Part shown: in pieces, positions 1 through 7,682 of the stretch
Layout: each line of letters starts with the position of its first letter
Numbering within the stretch: the first letter of the stretch is position 1
Source of the DNA: CAZNNH01 sp964574335
GTDB taxonomy: Bacteria; Acidobacteriota; Vicinamibacteria; Fen-336
Length of the DNA stretch: 9,579 bases
Assembly (NCBI GenBank): GCA_964574335.1
Contig: CAZNNH010000214.1
Span: forward strand, 1 to 9,579
Reading direction: 5' to 3'
Made by a program: the position numbers and the translations under genes
Notes under the pieces: generated by a model
The model's database searches: none
What the model saw: only the letters and a program-made list of their open reading frames with translations
What the model was told of the DNA's origin: nothing

Positions 1-1
1 T

Positions 2-289
2 GAAGCCCTGCATGCTGGCCTGGAGGGTGTAGGTCGCCGGCCGCACGACGGGGAACACGAACCGGCCCTGGGCGTCGGTGGTGGCCGACAGGACGGCACC
101 CGTCGTGTTGCTGGTGAGCGTTACGCTGGCGCCGGGCAGGACGCCACCCTGGGAATCCTGAACGGTGCCCGACACGGACGCGTTGGTCGTCTGGGCTTGA
201 AGAGACGTCGCGCTCAGAAGGCAGACGGCACTTGCTAGGGCCGCTACCGCTGCCGAGCGGAGTCTTCGGCGGAATCTGACGAAATCCAT
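2..289 (-). CDS. TonB-dependent receptor, N-terminal part (carboxypeptidase regulatory-like domain), truncated by window edge
   Basis: Translating the minus strand from the ATG at 289 gives 96 residues before the window ends. Residues 1-33 form a Sec signal peptide: an Arg-rich start (RFRRRLR), a hydrophobic core AAVAALASAVCLLSA, and a likely cleavage near LQAQ. From about residue 38 the sequence SVSGTVQDSQGGVLPGASV, then TDAQGRFVF and TYTLQASMQGF, is the beta-sandwich carboxypeptidase regulatory-like fold. Acidobacterial Oar/SusC-like TonB-dependent receptors carry this fold at their N-terminus. A GAGGAGAG Shine-Dalgarno lies just upstream of the ATG. The rest of the receptor (plug and barrel) would lie left of base 1 and is not seen, so another secreted protein with this domain is possible. 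The likely role is uptake of oligosaccharide or peptide across the outer membrane, inferred from the domain and from the GH3 gene nearby. Confidence 0.8.
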   Translation of the reverse strand, partial: MDFVRFRRRLRSAAVAALASAVCLLSATSLQAQTTNASVSGTVQDSQGGVLPGASVTLTSNTTGAVLSATTDAQGRFVFPVVRPATYTLQASMQGF

Positions 290-1078
290 GATCACTCTCT
301 CCTCACAAACGTCTTTATCGTCCCTAGATCCTAGATGGGCCAAATTCCAACCGGACAGCCCCTCCTGGAAGGCTTCTGGCCATGAATCCTGGGAGTCTCC
401 GGGCGAATCCTCTTGGGTGACGATCCTGGCGTCAAGGCGAACCCTGCGTAGTGTCTCGCGGCGATCGCGCCTGACATCAACGAGCGTCACCCCGGTACCC
501 GGCATGGGGCTTGCCGGCCGACAACCACACGGCAGGGATTGCCCCCCCTGCCGCCACGCTCGCGATTCGTTGCCCAGGCTCGCCCTGGGTGTGGGTTCTG
601 CCCCTAGTGTCCCAACTCACAGTCCACTACCTTGTAAGTGCGGCTGCGGAGACAGAGGCAAGAAGCAGGCCAGCGAGCGGCGGGTCGCCGGAATCATGGG
701 AATCCGCATAATATCAACGAGTTGCTCGCCTCCCAGGTCACCCGGCCCGAGCCCCGGGGTTCAAGATTCCGAATCGAGCTGAGGCCGCGACCCGGTCCTG
801 CGGGGGTGTCAACGCCCGTCCCCTTCTGTGATAAATCGTTAACAGTCAGTTGGTTGAGTCGCGGCCGACGGGTCTTTGGAGGCCCCATTTGGGTGTTCCG
901 AGAACCTGGATCCGCGCGACCGGTTTGGCGAATCGCTTGCGTCGCCACCAGGATATCGGCCTCCGCCCCCGCAGGAGGCTCCGGTCCCATCTGAATCGCC
1001 GGAAATAATGGGTGCTTCAGCAGTTGCCAGAAGACGCCGCACGCATCAGCCCCGATCGGAAGGTCTCGCGCCTCTGTT
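290..1078. other. Long gene-free stretch between the receptor and the FG-GAP/TPR gene
   Basis: I find no convincing gene here. The open frames have a composition unlike protein (rich in Ser, Pro and Arg, no domain-like pattern). The stretch holds the receptor's upstream region. A possible weak minus-strand promoter is TTGGCC, 18 bases, GATAAA near 315-345. A tandem heptamer CCTAGAT CCTAGAT lies at 323-336. An AT-rich patch sits at 828-845. A hairpin GCCTCC/GGAGGC at 959-979 lies about 100 bases past the stop of the upstream gene; it could end transcription but has no T-run. An imperfect inverted pair occurs at 612-627 and 838-853. No tRNA or recognisable RNA gene was found. Confidence 0.5.
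959..979 (-). terminator. Possible weak terminator hairpin after the FG-GAP/TPR gene
   Basis: A perfect 6-base inverted repeat, GCCTCC at 959-964 and GGAGGC at 974-979, has a 9-base loop. It sits on the 3' side of the minus-strand gene that ends at 1079. There is no run of T after it on the minus strand, so it does not meet the classic rho-independent pattern and may be chance in GC-rich DNA. Confidence 0.2.
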
Positions 1079-4000
1079 CTATCGGAACGCGCGTGCGATC
1101 TCCAGGGCGGCGGCGTTGTTGGGGTTCCTCTGGAGGAGGCGGTCGATGACCGAGAGCCCCTCTTTCTGCTGGCCGGTGCTCAGAAGCACTTTGGCCAAAG
1201 TGAGATACGGGCTCTCGATCTCCGGGTGGGTGTCGAGGAACCCCCGGAGAAGCCGGACCGCCTCGTCGGTCCGGCCTCGGTTGACCAGCACCAGGGCCAG
1301 GTTGTTGGCCGCCTCGCCATAGTCGGGGCGTTCCAGGAGCGCCTTGCGGAAGTACGGCTCCGCTCGATCCAGCTCCCCCTGCTGCGCCAGGATCAGGCCG
1401 AGGTTGTTCAGGGCCTGGGGGAAATCGGGTTGCAGCTCGAGGGCCCGCTGGTAGAGCTTCTGGGCCTCCGGCCCGCGGCCGGTCAGGAGCAGGGCGTAGC
1501 CCAGGTTGTTGAGCGCGTCGGGGTAGTCGGGAGACGCCGCGAGCGCGGCCCGGAAGCGCTCGATGGCCCCCGGGAGGTCTCCGCTCTCGGCCAGCAGGGT
1601 GCCGAGGTCGTTGCTGGCCTCGGAGAGGTCCGGCTGCAGCTCCAGGGCCCGCTCGTAGGCCGAGCGCGCCTTGGCCGTCTGGCCGGTCTTCACCAGGAGG
1701 GTCCCGAGGCGGTAGAGGATCGAGGAGCTCGGCTTGCCCTTCGCCACCTGCTCGAAGGCGACCACCGCCTGGGCCTCGAGGCCCTCGTCCAGCAGCTCCC
1801 GGCCCCAGGGGAGGTAGTCCCGGCTCCCCAGCGGGGCGTAGAAGTCCCCCGAGAACGGGATCGAGCGTCCCAGCCGTTCCGTCGGCCCCGGCTCTATCGC
1901 CCCCGCGTCGCGTACGATCTCGGCGACGTCCACTCCCTCCCTGTAGATCCTCTGGATCCGCCCCTCCGCGTCGAGCAGGAACGTGCTCGGCAGCACCAGC
2001 GGCTGCCGGTTCATGAAGATGTGCCGGTTGAGGATCGCCAGGCTCAGCGCCACCTCCTCGGTGGCCACGGCCACCGGCATCGAGGTGGTGCTGGAGACGA
2101 CCTCCCGCACACCGGCCGCGGCTTCGGGCGGGTCGAAGGCGATGGCCAGGGCGCCGATGCCCGCGCGCGCGAGCTGGTCGGAGCCATCGGCGAGGGTGCG
2201 CAGCGCGGCCACGGAGGGAGGCGCCTCGGCGGCCCAGCAGAGGAGGACGGCGGGCCGCCCCCGCAGGTCGGCGAGGGCCAGCGGCCGACCCTGGAGGTCC
2301 GGGAGCCGGATGTCGGGGGAGGGGAACGGGGCGAAGAGCCAGGTGGCGCGGAGCGGAGCCGCGGGCTCCAGGTCCACGTTGGTGGCCAGGGCCGGCATCG
2401 CCTGGTACGGCGACACCTGGGGCTCGCCGCCCTCCTCGATCCGCAGCCGCCTCTCCAGGGGGAGGTCGGTGAAGACCTGGGTCCGGCCGCTGGGCCACTC
2501 GACGGTGAGCCTCTCCAGGCGCCGGCTCGCGCCCAGGCCGAACAGCAGCTCCTTCGAGTGCTGGGAGATGAACCCGGACCCCGCCTGCACCACCTTGGTC
2601 CTGCGGAGCTGGTCGGTCTCGACGGTCACCCGCGCCCCGATGGCGTCCCGGTTGCTCACCCTCCCCTCGCCCTTCCCTTCCTCGACGAAGGGGTGGACCG
2701 GGTCGCCCACCAGGTCGACCGCCAGCGTGGCGCCCCGGGCGCCGTAGTCGTTGCGGAACAGGCGGAGCTGGGGCGCGGAGCGGGGGGCCATCACCACCAG
2801 GTCCGGGTCGCCGTCCTGGTCGAAGTCCAGCACGCCGAACGCCCGGCCGTCCTGGTCGAGGTCCAGGCCCAGCGTCCCCGAGACGTCGTCGAGGCGGCCC
2901 TGACCGTCGTTGCGCAGGAAGACGTTGCGGTGGTGGCTGGCGATCGAGCGCTCCCACAGGGCGCGGTTCATGGCCCGCCAGGCATCGTCATAAGGGGTGC
3001 CGGTGGCCTCGGTCAGCGGAGACCGCGCCACCACCCCTCCCCAGAAGAACCAGTCGATGTCCTGCTGGGCGTGCCGGCGGGTGATCATGCCGTTGACCAT
3101 GTAGAGGTCTTCCCACCCGTCGCTGTCGAAGTCGAGGGCGCCGGGCGACCAGGTCCAGCGTCCCATGTTGGCGCCGGCGGCCTGGGTCAGGTCCTCGAAG
3201 GTGCCGTCGCCCCGGTTGCGGAGCAGCGAGTTGCCGTTGGCGTGGTGGTGGTAGAGCTTCAGCACCTCGGGGGTGGCGCCGGGCATGAACTCGCGGCTGG
3301 CCGTCACCCGCAGCCCGCTGTCGCTCCACATCTGGCCGGCGTAGATGTCGAGCTGGCCGTCGCCGTCGAAGTCGAACCACAGGATCCCCATCCCGGCGGC
3401 GTGGTCCTCGACGCCGGCCTTTCCCTCCACGCCCTCGAAGCGGACCTTCCCATCGTGGGGCCCGAGGTTGTGGTAGAGGTTCTTGCGCCCGAAGTCGTTG
3501 GTGGCCACCAGGTCGGGCCAACCGTCGTGGTCGTAGTCGCCCCAGGCGGCCGAGAACGTGAACCGGTCGTTCCCCACCTCCATGCCCACCTCGTCGGTGA
3601 CCTCCACGAAGTGGCCCTGGCCGTCGTTCCAGAACAAGACGCTGGGGGGGCCGTTGACGGCGTCGTAGTAGGGGGTGGGGGTGCCGGCCTTGCCCTCGCT
3701 GGCGCCGTAGTAGAAGGAGTAGACGCTGAGGTAGAGGTCGAGCCGACCGTCGCGGTCGAAGTCGGCGGCGCTCACTGACATCGGGCCGCCCTGGAGCGCC
3801 TTCTTGTAGTGGAACGCGCCGCCCTGACGCGTGAAGCGACCGGTCCCGTCGTTCAGAAAGAGGTTGGGGCCGGAGCTCAAGGTGATGATCAGGTCCTGGT
3901 CGCCGTCGTTGTCGACGTCGGCGAAGAGCGAGTGCTGGGTGTCCTCCAGGATCGCCAGACCGGCCCGGTCGGTCACGTCCTCGAACGTCCCGTCGCCCCG

Positions 4001-4915
4001 GGCCCGGAACAGCCGGTTCGGGAAGGCGTACGGCTGGGCCACGTAGAAGTCGTCCAAGCCGTCGCCGTCGGCGTCCCCGACCGAGACGCCGTTGTGGCCG
4101 TTGGCGTCGCGGGTGATGGCGGCGTCCATGGTGGCCACCCAGGAGTCGAAGTCGATGCGGAGCTGGCGCTTGTAGGAGTCGTTGCTCCCGAGGGCGGCGG
4201 CGCTGACATCGGCAAAGATGGGTGCCGGGGCGCTCGACTCCGTGTCCTCGATCGCCGTCCACTCGGTCACCCGCCAGCCGTCCGGGCCCCGCTGCCACGA
4301 GAGGCGCCACGCGCCCACCCTCTCGACCCGGAAGGTCTCGCGGCCCGGGCCCACGAAGTCGTAGCGCACCCGGCTGGTGGCCCGCCCCTTCTCCCGGTCC
4401 ACCTCGAGGGCCAGGATCAGGAACTCCGCCACCGTGACCTCCCGGAAGTCCCGGAACAGCTCGCTGAGCTCCTCGCCGAACGGGCCGGAGGCGAGTCCCG
4501 GCTCGTCCGACATCTGGCGGGAGCGGACCACCCGGAGCGCCTCTCCCGAGGCCACCACCTGCTCCTCGACCGGACGCAGGCGACCGCCCCGGAAGGTCGG
4601 TGCCAGCAGGACGTCGGCCGCGTGGTCGGGCCCCTTCTTCAGCCTCCCGCTCAGCTCCCCTAGGAGGGAGATCAGCTCGCCCGCCACCCGCTCGTCGGGG
4701 AACATGTCGCTGCCCGGCGTCATCTCCTCGAGGAACGGCGCCAGCCAGTCAGGGGTGGTGAGCCGGGGCCGGTAGTGGTAGAGCTCGCCCGGGCCGAGGG
4801 GCGGCTCCACCCGTCCCGCCGCCGTGGCCGCCTGGGCCAGCAGGATCAGCCCGACCACGAGGGCCGCGGCGGGCCTGCTTTCCGGTCGTGCCGGCGGGGC
4901 CGAGGGCCTGGACAT
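1079..4915 (-). CDS. Secreted FG-GAP/VCBS - ASPIC/UnbV - thioredoxin-like - TPR fusion protein (CRTAC1-type)
   Basis: 1278 residues. The ATG at 4915 is chosen because it places a signal peptide at the N-terminus (hydrophobic core about 16-30, cleavage near ATAAG). A longer in-frame start at 5002 would bury that signal and overlap the divergent gene. Residues about 35-270 are unassigned; the part ending DGWRVTEW has an NTF2-like flavour. Seven Asp-rich calcium-binding-type FG-GAP loops follow, starting at D281, D333, D385, D460, D515, D595 and D697 (for example DADGDGLDD, DFDGDGQLD), consistent with a beta-propeller. An ASPIC/UnbV domain lies at about 755-826 (NRDAIGARV, VEWPSGRTQVF). A thioredoxin/AhpC-like domain lies at about 866-1000, where the usual WCxxC reads EAPPS. 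Six to seven TPRs occupy about 1032-1278. The role is unproven. Calcium-dependent surface binding or scaffolding is inferred, probably linked to the neighbouring glycan genes. Confidence 0.9.
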   Translation of the reverse strand: MSRPSAPPARPESRPAAALVVGLILLAQAATAAGRVEPPLGPGELYHYRPRLTTPDWLAPFLEEMTPGSDMFPDERVAGELISLLGELSGRLKKGPDHAADVLLAPTFRGGRLRPVEEQVVASGEALRVVRSRQMSDEPGLASGPFGEELSELFRDFREVTVAEFLILALEVDREKGRATSRVRYDFVGPGRETFRVERVGAWRLSWQRGPDGWRVTEWTAIEDTESSAPAPIFADVSAAALGSNDSYKRQLRIDFDSWVATMDAAITRDANGHNGVSVGDADGDGLDDFYVAQPYAFPNRLFRARGDGTFEDVTDRAGLAILEDTQHSLFADVDNDGDQDLIITLSSGPNLFLNDGTGRFTRQGGAFHYKKALQGGPMSVSAADFDRDGRLDLYLSVYSFYYGASEGKAGTPTPYYDAVNGPPSVLFWNDGQGHFVEVTDEVGMEVGNDRFTFSAAWGDYDHDGWPDLVATNDFGRKNLYHNLGPHDGKVRFEGVEGKAGVEDHAAGMGILWFDFDGDGQLDIYAGQMWSDSGLRVTASREFMPGATPEVLKLYHHHANGNSLLRNRGDGTFEDLTQAAGANMGRWTWSPGALDFDSDGWEDLYMVNGMITRRHAQQDIDWFFWGGVVARSPLTEATGTPYDDAWRAMNRALWERSIASHHRNVFLRNDGQGRLDDVSGTLGLDLDQDGRAFGVLDFDQDGDPDLVVMAPRSAPQLRLFRNDYGARGATLAVDLVGDPVHPFVEEGKGEGRVSNRDAIGARVTVETDQLRRTKVVQAGSGFISQHSKELLFGLGASRRLERLTVEWPSGRTQVFTDLPLERRLRIEEGGEPQVSPYQAMPALATNVDLEPAAPLRATWLFAPFPSPDIRLPDLQGRPLALADLRGRPAVLLCWAAEAPPSVAALRTLADGSDQLARAGIGALAIAFDPPEAAAGVREVVSSTTSMPVAVATEEVALSLAILNRHIFMNRQPLVLPSTFLLDAEGRIQRIYREGVDVAEIVRDAGAIEPGPTERLGRSIPFSGDFYAPLGSRDYLPWGRELLDEGLEAQAVVAFEQVAKGKPSSSILYRLGTLLVKTGQTAKARSAYERALELQPDLSEASNDLGTLLAESGDLPGAIERFRAALAASPDYPDALNNLGYALLLTGRGPEAQKLYQRALELQPDFPQALNNLGLILAQQGELDRAEPYFRKALLERPDYGEAANNLALVLVNRGRTDEAVRLLRGFLDTHPEIESPYLTLAKVLLSTGQQKEGLSVIDRLLQRNPNNAAALEIARAFR

Positions 4916-4970
4916 CGGGAGACTATAACCTCCCGCGAGGCCGGCGCGGTCGGATCGGGTAGCATGCGGA
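4916..4970. promoter_or_regulatory. 55-base divergent control region with hairpin over the Shine-Dalgarno of the minus-strand gene
   Basis: The two start codons (ATG at 4915 on minus, ATG at 4971 on plus) are only 55 bases apart, so promoters for both genes must lie here or inside the opposite coding sequence. CGGGAG and CTCCCG form a 6-base stem around the loop ACTATAAC, at 4916-4935. On the minus strand this puts the GGGAGG Shine-Dalgarno-like sequence into the stem directly before the ATG. The loop holds the only AT-rich hexamer (TATAAC on plus, TATAGT on minus). If TATAGT were a -10 element, transcription would start about at the ATG. I see no good -35 on either strand, so the promoter assignment is weak. 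Confidence 0.4.
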
Positions 4971-7649
4971 ATGCGCCTCTCCAAGCTCGTCATTTTCGGC
5001 ACCCTCTTCGCTTCAGGGGCGATGGTCTGCTCGTCCGGCGGCTGCCAGGAGGCGGCGGCCGAGAGACCCCCCTACCTGGATCCGGACCTCGACTTCGAGA
5101 GCCGGGCCGCGGACCTCGTCTCCCGCATGACGGTGGAGGAGAAGATCTCCCAGCTCACCATGGACGCGGCGGCCATCCCGCGCCTGGGCGTGCCCGCCTA
5201 CGACTGGTGGAGCGAGTGCCTGCACGGCGTGGCCCGGGCCGGTGTCGCCACCGTCTTCCCCCAGGCGATCGGCCTGGCCGCCACCTTCGACGAGCCCTTG
5301 ATCCATGAGGTGGCGGGCGTCATCGCCGACGAGGCCCGCGCCAAGCACCACCAGGCCCTCCGCGAAGGGAAGCACGGGCGCTACCAGGGGCTGACCTTCT
5401 GGTCCCCCAACATCAACATCTTCCGCGACCCGCGCTGGGGACGCGGCCAGGAGACCTACGGCGAGGACCCCTACCTGACCGGCCGGCTGGGGACCGCCTT
5501 CGTGAAGGGCCTGCAGGGCGACGATCCCAGGTACTTCAAGGTGATCGCCACCGCCAAGCACTACGCCGTGCACAGCGGGCCGGAGCCCGAGCGCCACACC
5601 TTTGACGCCCGGCCCACCGAGCGTGACCTCCACGAGACCTACCTGGCCGCGTTCCGGGCTTTGGTCGAAGAGGGCCAGGTGGCCTCGGTGATGAGCGCCT
5701 ACAACCGCGTCAATGGCGAGTCGGCCTCGGCCAGCCGTCGGCTGCTGATCGACATCCTCCGCGACACCTGGGGCTTCGACGGCTACGTGGTCTCCGACTG
5801 CGGGGCGATCTCCGACATCTTCGCCGGGCACAAGCTGGTGGCCACGCCGGAGCAGGCGGCGGCGCTGGGCCTCGTCCGGGGCTGCGACCTGGAGTGCGGC
5901 GGGGTCTACCGTAGGCTGGGCGCCGCCCTCGAGCAGGGGCTGGTCGCCGAGAAGGACCTGGACCTGGCGGTCCACCGGCTGATGCGGGCCCGGCTCAAGC
6001 TCGGGATGTTCGATCCCCCCGAAAGGGTCCGCTACGCGCAGGTTCCCTTCAGCGTCAACGACGCGCCCGAGCACGACCGGCTGGCCCGGCGGGTGGCCCA
6101 GGAATCGATGGTCCTGCTCAAGAACGACGGGACCCTGCCGCTGCGCCCGGACCTGGGCACGGTGGCGGTGGTGGGACCGAACGCCGATGCCCTGATCACG
6201 CTGCTCGGCAACTACTACGGGGTCCCCTCCCACCCGGTCACCATCCTCGACGGCATCCGGGGTGCGGTCTCTCCCCAAACCCGGGTTCTCTACGCGCGGG
6301 GGGCGGATGTGGTCGAGGGCCGGAGCGATCCCCGCGCGGTGCCTGCGATCGAGCCCGCCCACCTGCGCCCGGCCGCCGGCTCCTCGCAGCAGGGCCTGAA
6401 GGGCGAGTACTTCAGGGGACGGGACCTTCAGGGGGCGCCGGTCCTGAGCCGCGTCGACCCGATGGTGGACTTCCGGTGGTACCGCGGGTCACCCACCGAC
6501 GAGCCGGTGGCGCGGGGCGAGCTGCCGGCCGCGAGCGCGCTCGGCGACGACGACTACTCGGTCCGCTGGAGCGGACAGCTCCTGCCTGCCGCCTCCGGCG
6601 AGTACGAGCTGGTGGTGACCGCCAACGACGGCGCCCGCCTCTACCTCGACGACCGCCTGGTGATCGACGACTGGGCCGCCGCCCGCGGGCCGGCGCGCGC
6701 CAGCCGAGCCAAGGTCGAGCTCGACGTCGGCCGGCCCTACGGCATCCGCCTCGAGTACTTCGAGGGCCAGCGGGACGCCGAGGTCCGGCTGGGTTGGCGT
6801 CTGCCCGACGCCAAGGATCCCTTCGAGGAGGCCCTGGATGCGGCCCGGGTCGCCGACGTGGTGATCTTCGTGGGCGGACTGACCGCCGAGGTCGAGGGCG
6901 AGGAGATGCCCGTGTCCTACCCCGGCTTCCGCGGCGGCGACCGGACCGACATCGAGCTTCCGGCGGTCCAATCACGGCTGCTCGAGGCCCTCCACGCCAC
7001 CGGCAAGCCGGTGGTGCTGGTGCTGACCACCGGCTCGGCGCTGGCCGTGGGCTGGGCGGAGCAGCACCTGCCCGCCATCCTGCTGGCCTGGTACCCGGGC
7101 CAGCAGGGGGGTAACGCGGTGGCCGACGTCCTGTTCGGTGAGCACACCCCCGCCGGACGCTTGCCCGTCACCTTCTATAGGTCCGCCGATCAGCTCCCGG
7201 CGTTCGACGACTACCACATGGCCGGCCGCACCTATCGCTACTTCGACGGGGAGCCCCTCTACCCGTTCGGCTACGGCCTCTCCTACACCCGCTTCGAGTA
7301 CCAGGCGCTCGAGCTGTCCCGGGATCGGCTGGCCGCCAGCGAGAGCCTCGATGTCTCGCTCACGGTCAGGAACGTCGGAGAGCGGGAGGGAGACGAGGTG
7401 GTGCAGCTCTACGTCCGCGACGTCGCCTCGGCGCTTCCCATGCCGCGGAAACAGCTCCGCGGCTTCCGGCGCATCCACCTGAAGCCGGGCGAGTCACGCC
7501 AGGTGAGCTTCTCGCTGGTCCCGGCTTCGGACCTCGCCTACTACGACGAGGGGAAGAAGGCCTTCGCCGTCGAGCCGGGCGAGCTCGAGATCCAGCTCGG
7601 CGGCTCCAGCCAGGACATACGCCTGACCGGCCGGGCGATGATCGAGTAG
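4971..7649 (+). CDS. Exported glycoside hydrolase family 3 enzyme with PA14 insertion (beta-xylosidase/beta-glucosidase type)
   Basis: 892 residues. An N-terminal export signal is present (KLVIFGTLFASGAMV); Cys20 or Cys25 (SSGGC) could be a lipoprotein cysteine, but neither is a strong lipobox. The GH3 N-terminal barrel spans about 35-340, with WWSECLHGVARAG, DPRWGRGQETYGEDP (D153) and KHYAVHSG (K196, H197). The nucleophile is D276 in GYVVSDCGAI; the SDCGA form is typical of xylosidase-like GH3 enzymes rather than SDWGA glucosidases. The GH3 C-terminal domain starts near 375 (ESMVLLKNDGTLPL) and is split by a PA14 domain at about 476-612 (LKGEYF, NDGARLYLDD). It resumes with EGEEMP at 642-647, which should contain the acid/base Glu. 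A fibronectin-III-like domain closes at about 790-888. Expected to release terminal xylose or glucose from oligosaccharides in the periplasm or at the surface. Substrate cannot be fixed from sequence. Length is normal for PA14-type GH3. The start has only a weak Shine-Dalgarno. Confidence 0.93.
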   Translation: MRLSKLVIFGTLFASGAMVCSSGGCQEAAAERPPYLDPDLDFESRAADLVSRMTVEEKISQLTMDAAAIPRLGVPAYDWWSECLHGVARAGVATVFPQAIGLAATFDEPLIHEVAGVIADEARAKHHQALREGKHGRYQGLTFWSPNINIFRDPRWGRGQETYGEDPYLTGRLGTAFVKGLQGDDPRYFKVIATAKHYAVHSGPEPERHTFDARPTERDLHETYLAAFRALVEEGQVASVMSAYNRVNGESASASRRLLIDILRDTWGFDGYVVSDCGAISDIFAGHKLVATPEQAAALGLVRGCDLECGGVYRRLGAALEQGLVAEKDLDLAVHRLMRARLKLGMFDPPERVRYAQVPFSVNDAPEHDRLARRVAQESMVLLKNDGTLPLRPDLGTVAVVGPNADALITLLGNYYGVPSHPVTILDGIRGAVSPQTRVLYARGADVVEGRSDPRAVPAIEPAHLRPAAGSSQQGLKGEYFRGRDLQGAPVLSRVDPMVDFRWYRGSPTDEPVARGELPAASALGDDDYSVRWSGQLLPAASGEYELVVTANDGARLYLDDRLVIDDWAAARGPARASRAKVELDVGRPYGIRLEYFEGQRDAEVRLGWRLPDAKDPFEEALDAARVADVVIFVGGLTAEVEGEEMPVSYPGFRGGDRTDIELPAVQSRLLEALHATGKPVVLVLTTGSALAVGWAEQHLPAILLAWYPGQQGGNAVADVLFGEHTPAGRLPVTFYRSADQLPAFDDYHMAGRTYRYFDGEPLYPFGYGLSYTRFEYQALELSRDRLAASESLDVSLTVRNVGEREGDEVVQLYVRDVASALPMPRKQLRGFRRIHLKPGESRQVSFSLVPASDLAYYDEGKKAFAVEPGELEIQLGGSSQDIRLTGRAMIE

Positions 7650-7682
7650 GCCACGGGGGCGCCACCGGGACCTCCCACTCCA
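7650..7682. other. Short convergent intergenic spacer
   Basis: Thirty-three bases separate the stops of the GH3 gene and the convergent hypothetical gene. I see no stem with a T-run for either direction, so termination of the two opposing transcripts is unexplained. Confidence 0.4.

Noticed and set aside
612..640. A tRNA-like anticodon arm (TTACAAGG on the minus strand)
   Set aside because: No acceptor, D or T arms can be built around it.
288..782. A plus-strand open frame of 164 codons in the gene-free stretch
   Set aside because: It starts inside the receptor's start region, is Ser/Pro/Arg-rich without pattern, and has no Shine-Dalgarno.
1017..2957. A 646-codon open frame on the minus strand in another frame of the same region
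   Set aside because: Its translation is Arg/Pro/Gly-rich and overlaps the well-supported thioredoxin-like and TPR parts, as expected of a shadow frame in GC-rich DNA.
1226..3778. An 850-codon open frame on the plus strand opposite the FG-GAP/TPR gene
   Set aside because: It is the mirror of a GC-rich coding sequence. Its translation is low-complexity (Val, Gly, Glu, Arg) with no domain, while the minus-strand frame has clear FG-GAP, ASPIC and TPR motifs.
4916..5002. An upstream start at 5002 for the FG-GAP/TPR gene
   Set aside because: It would overlap the GH3 start and place 29 unrelated residues before an otherwise standard signal peptide.
5013..6362. A 449-codon minus-strand frame opposite the GH3 gene
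   Set aside because: It lies opposite the catalytic GH3 region and shows no domain or signal of its own.
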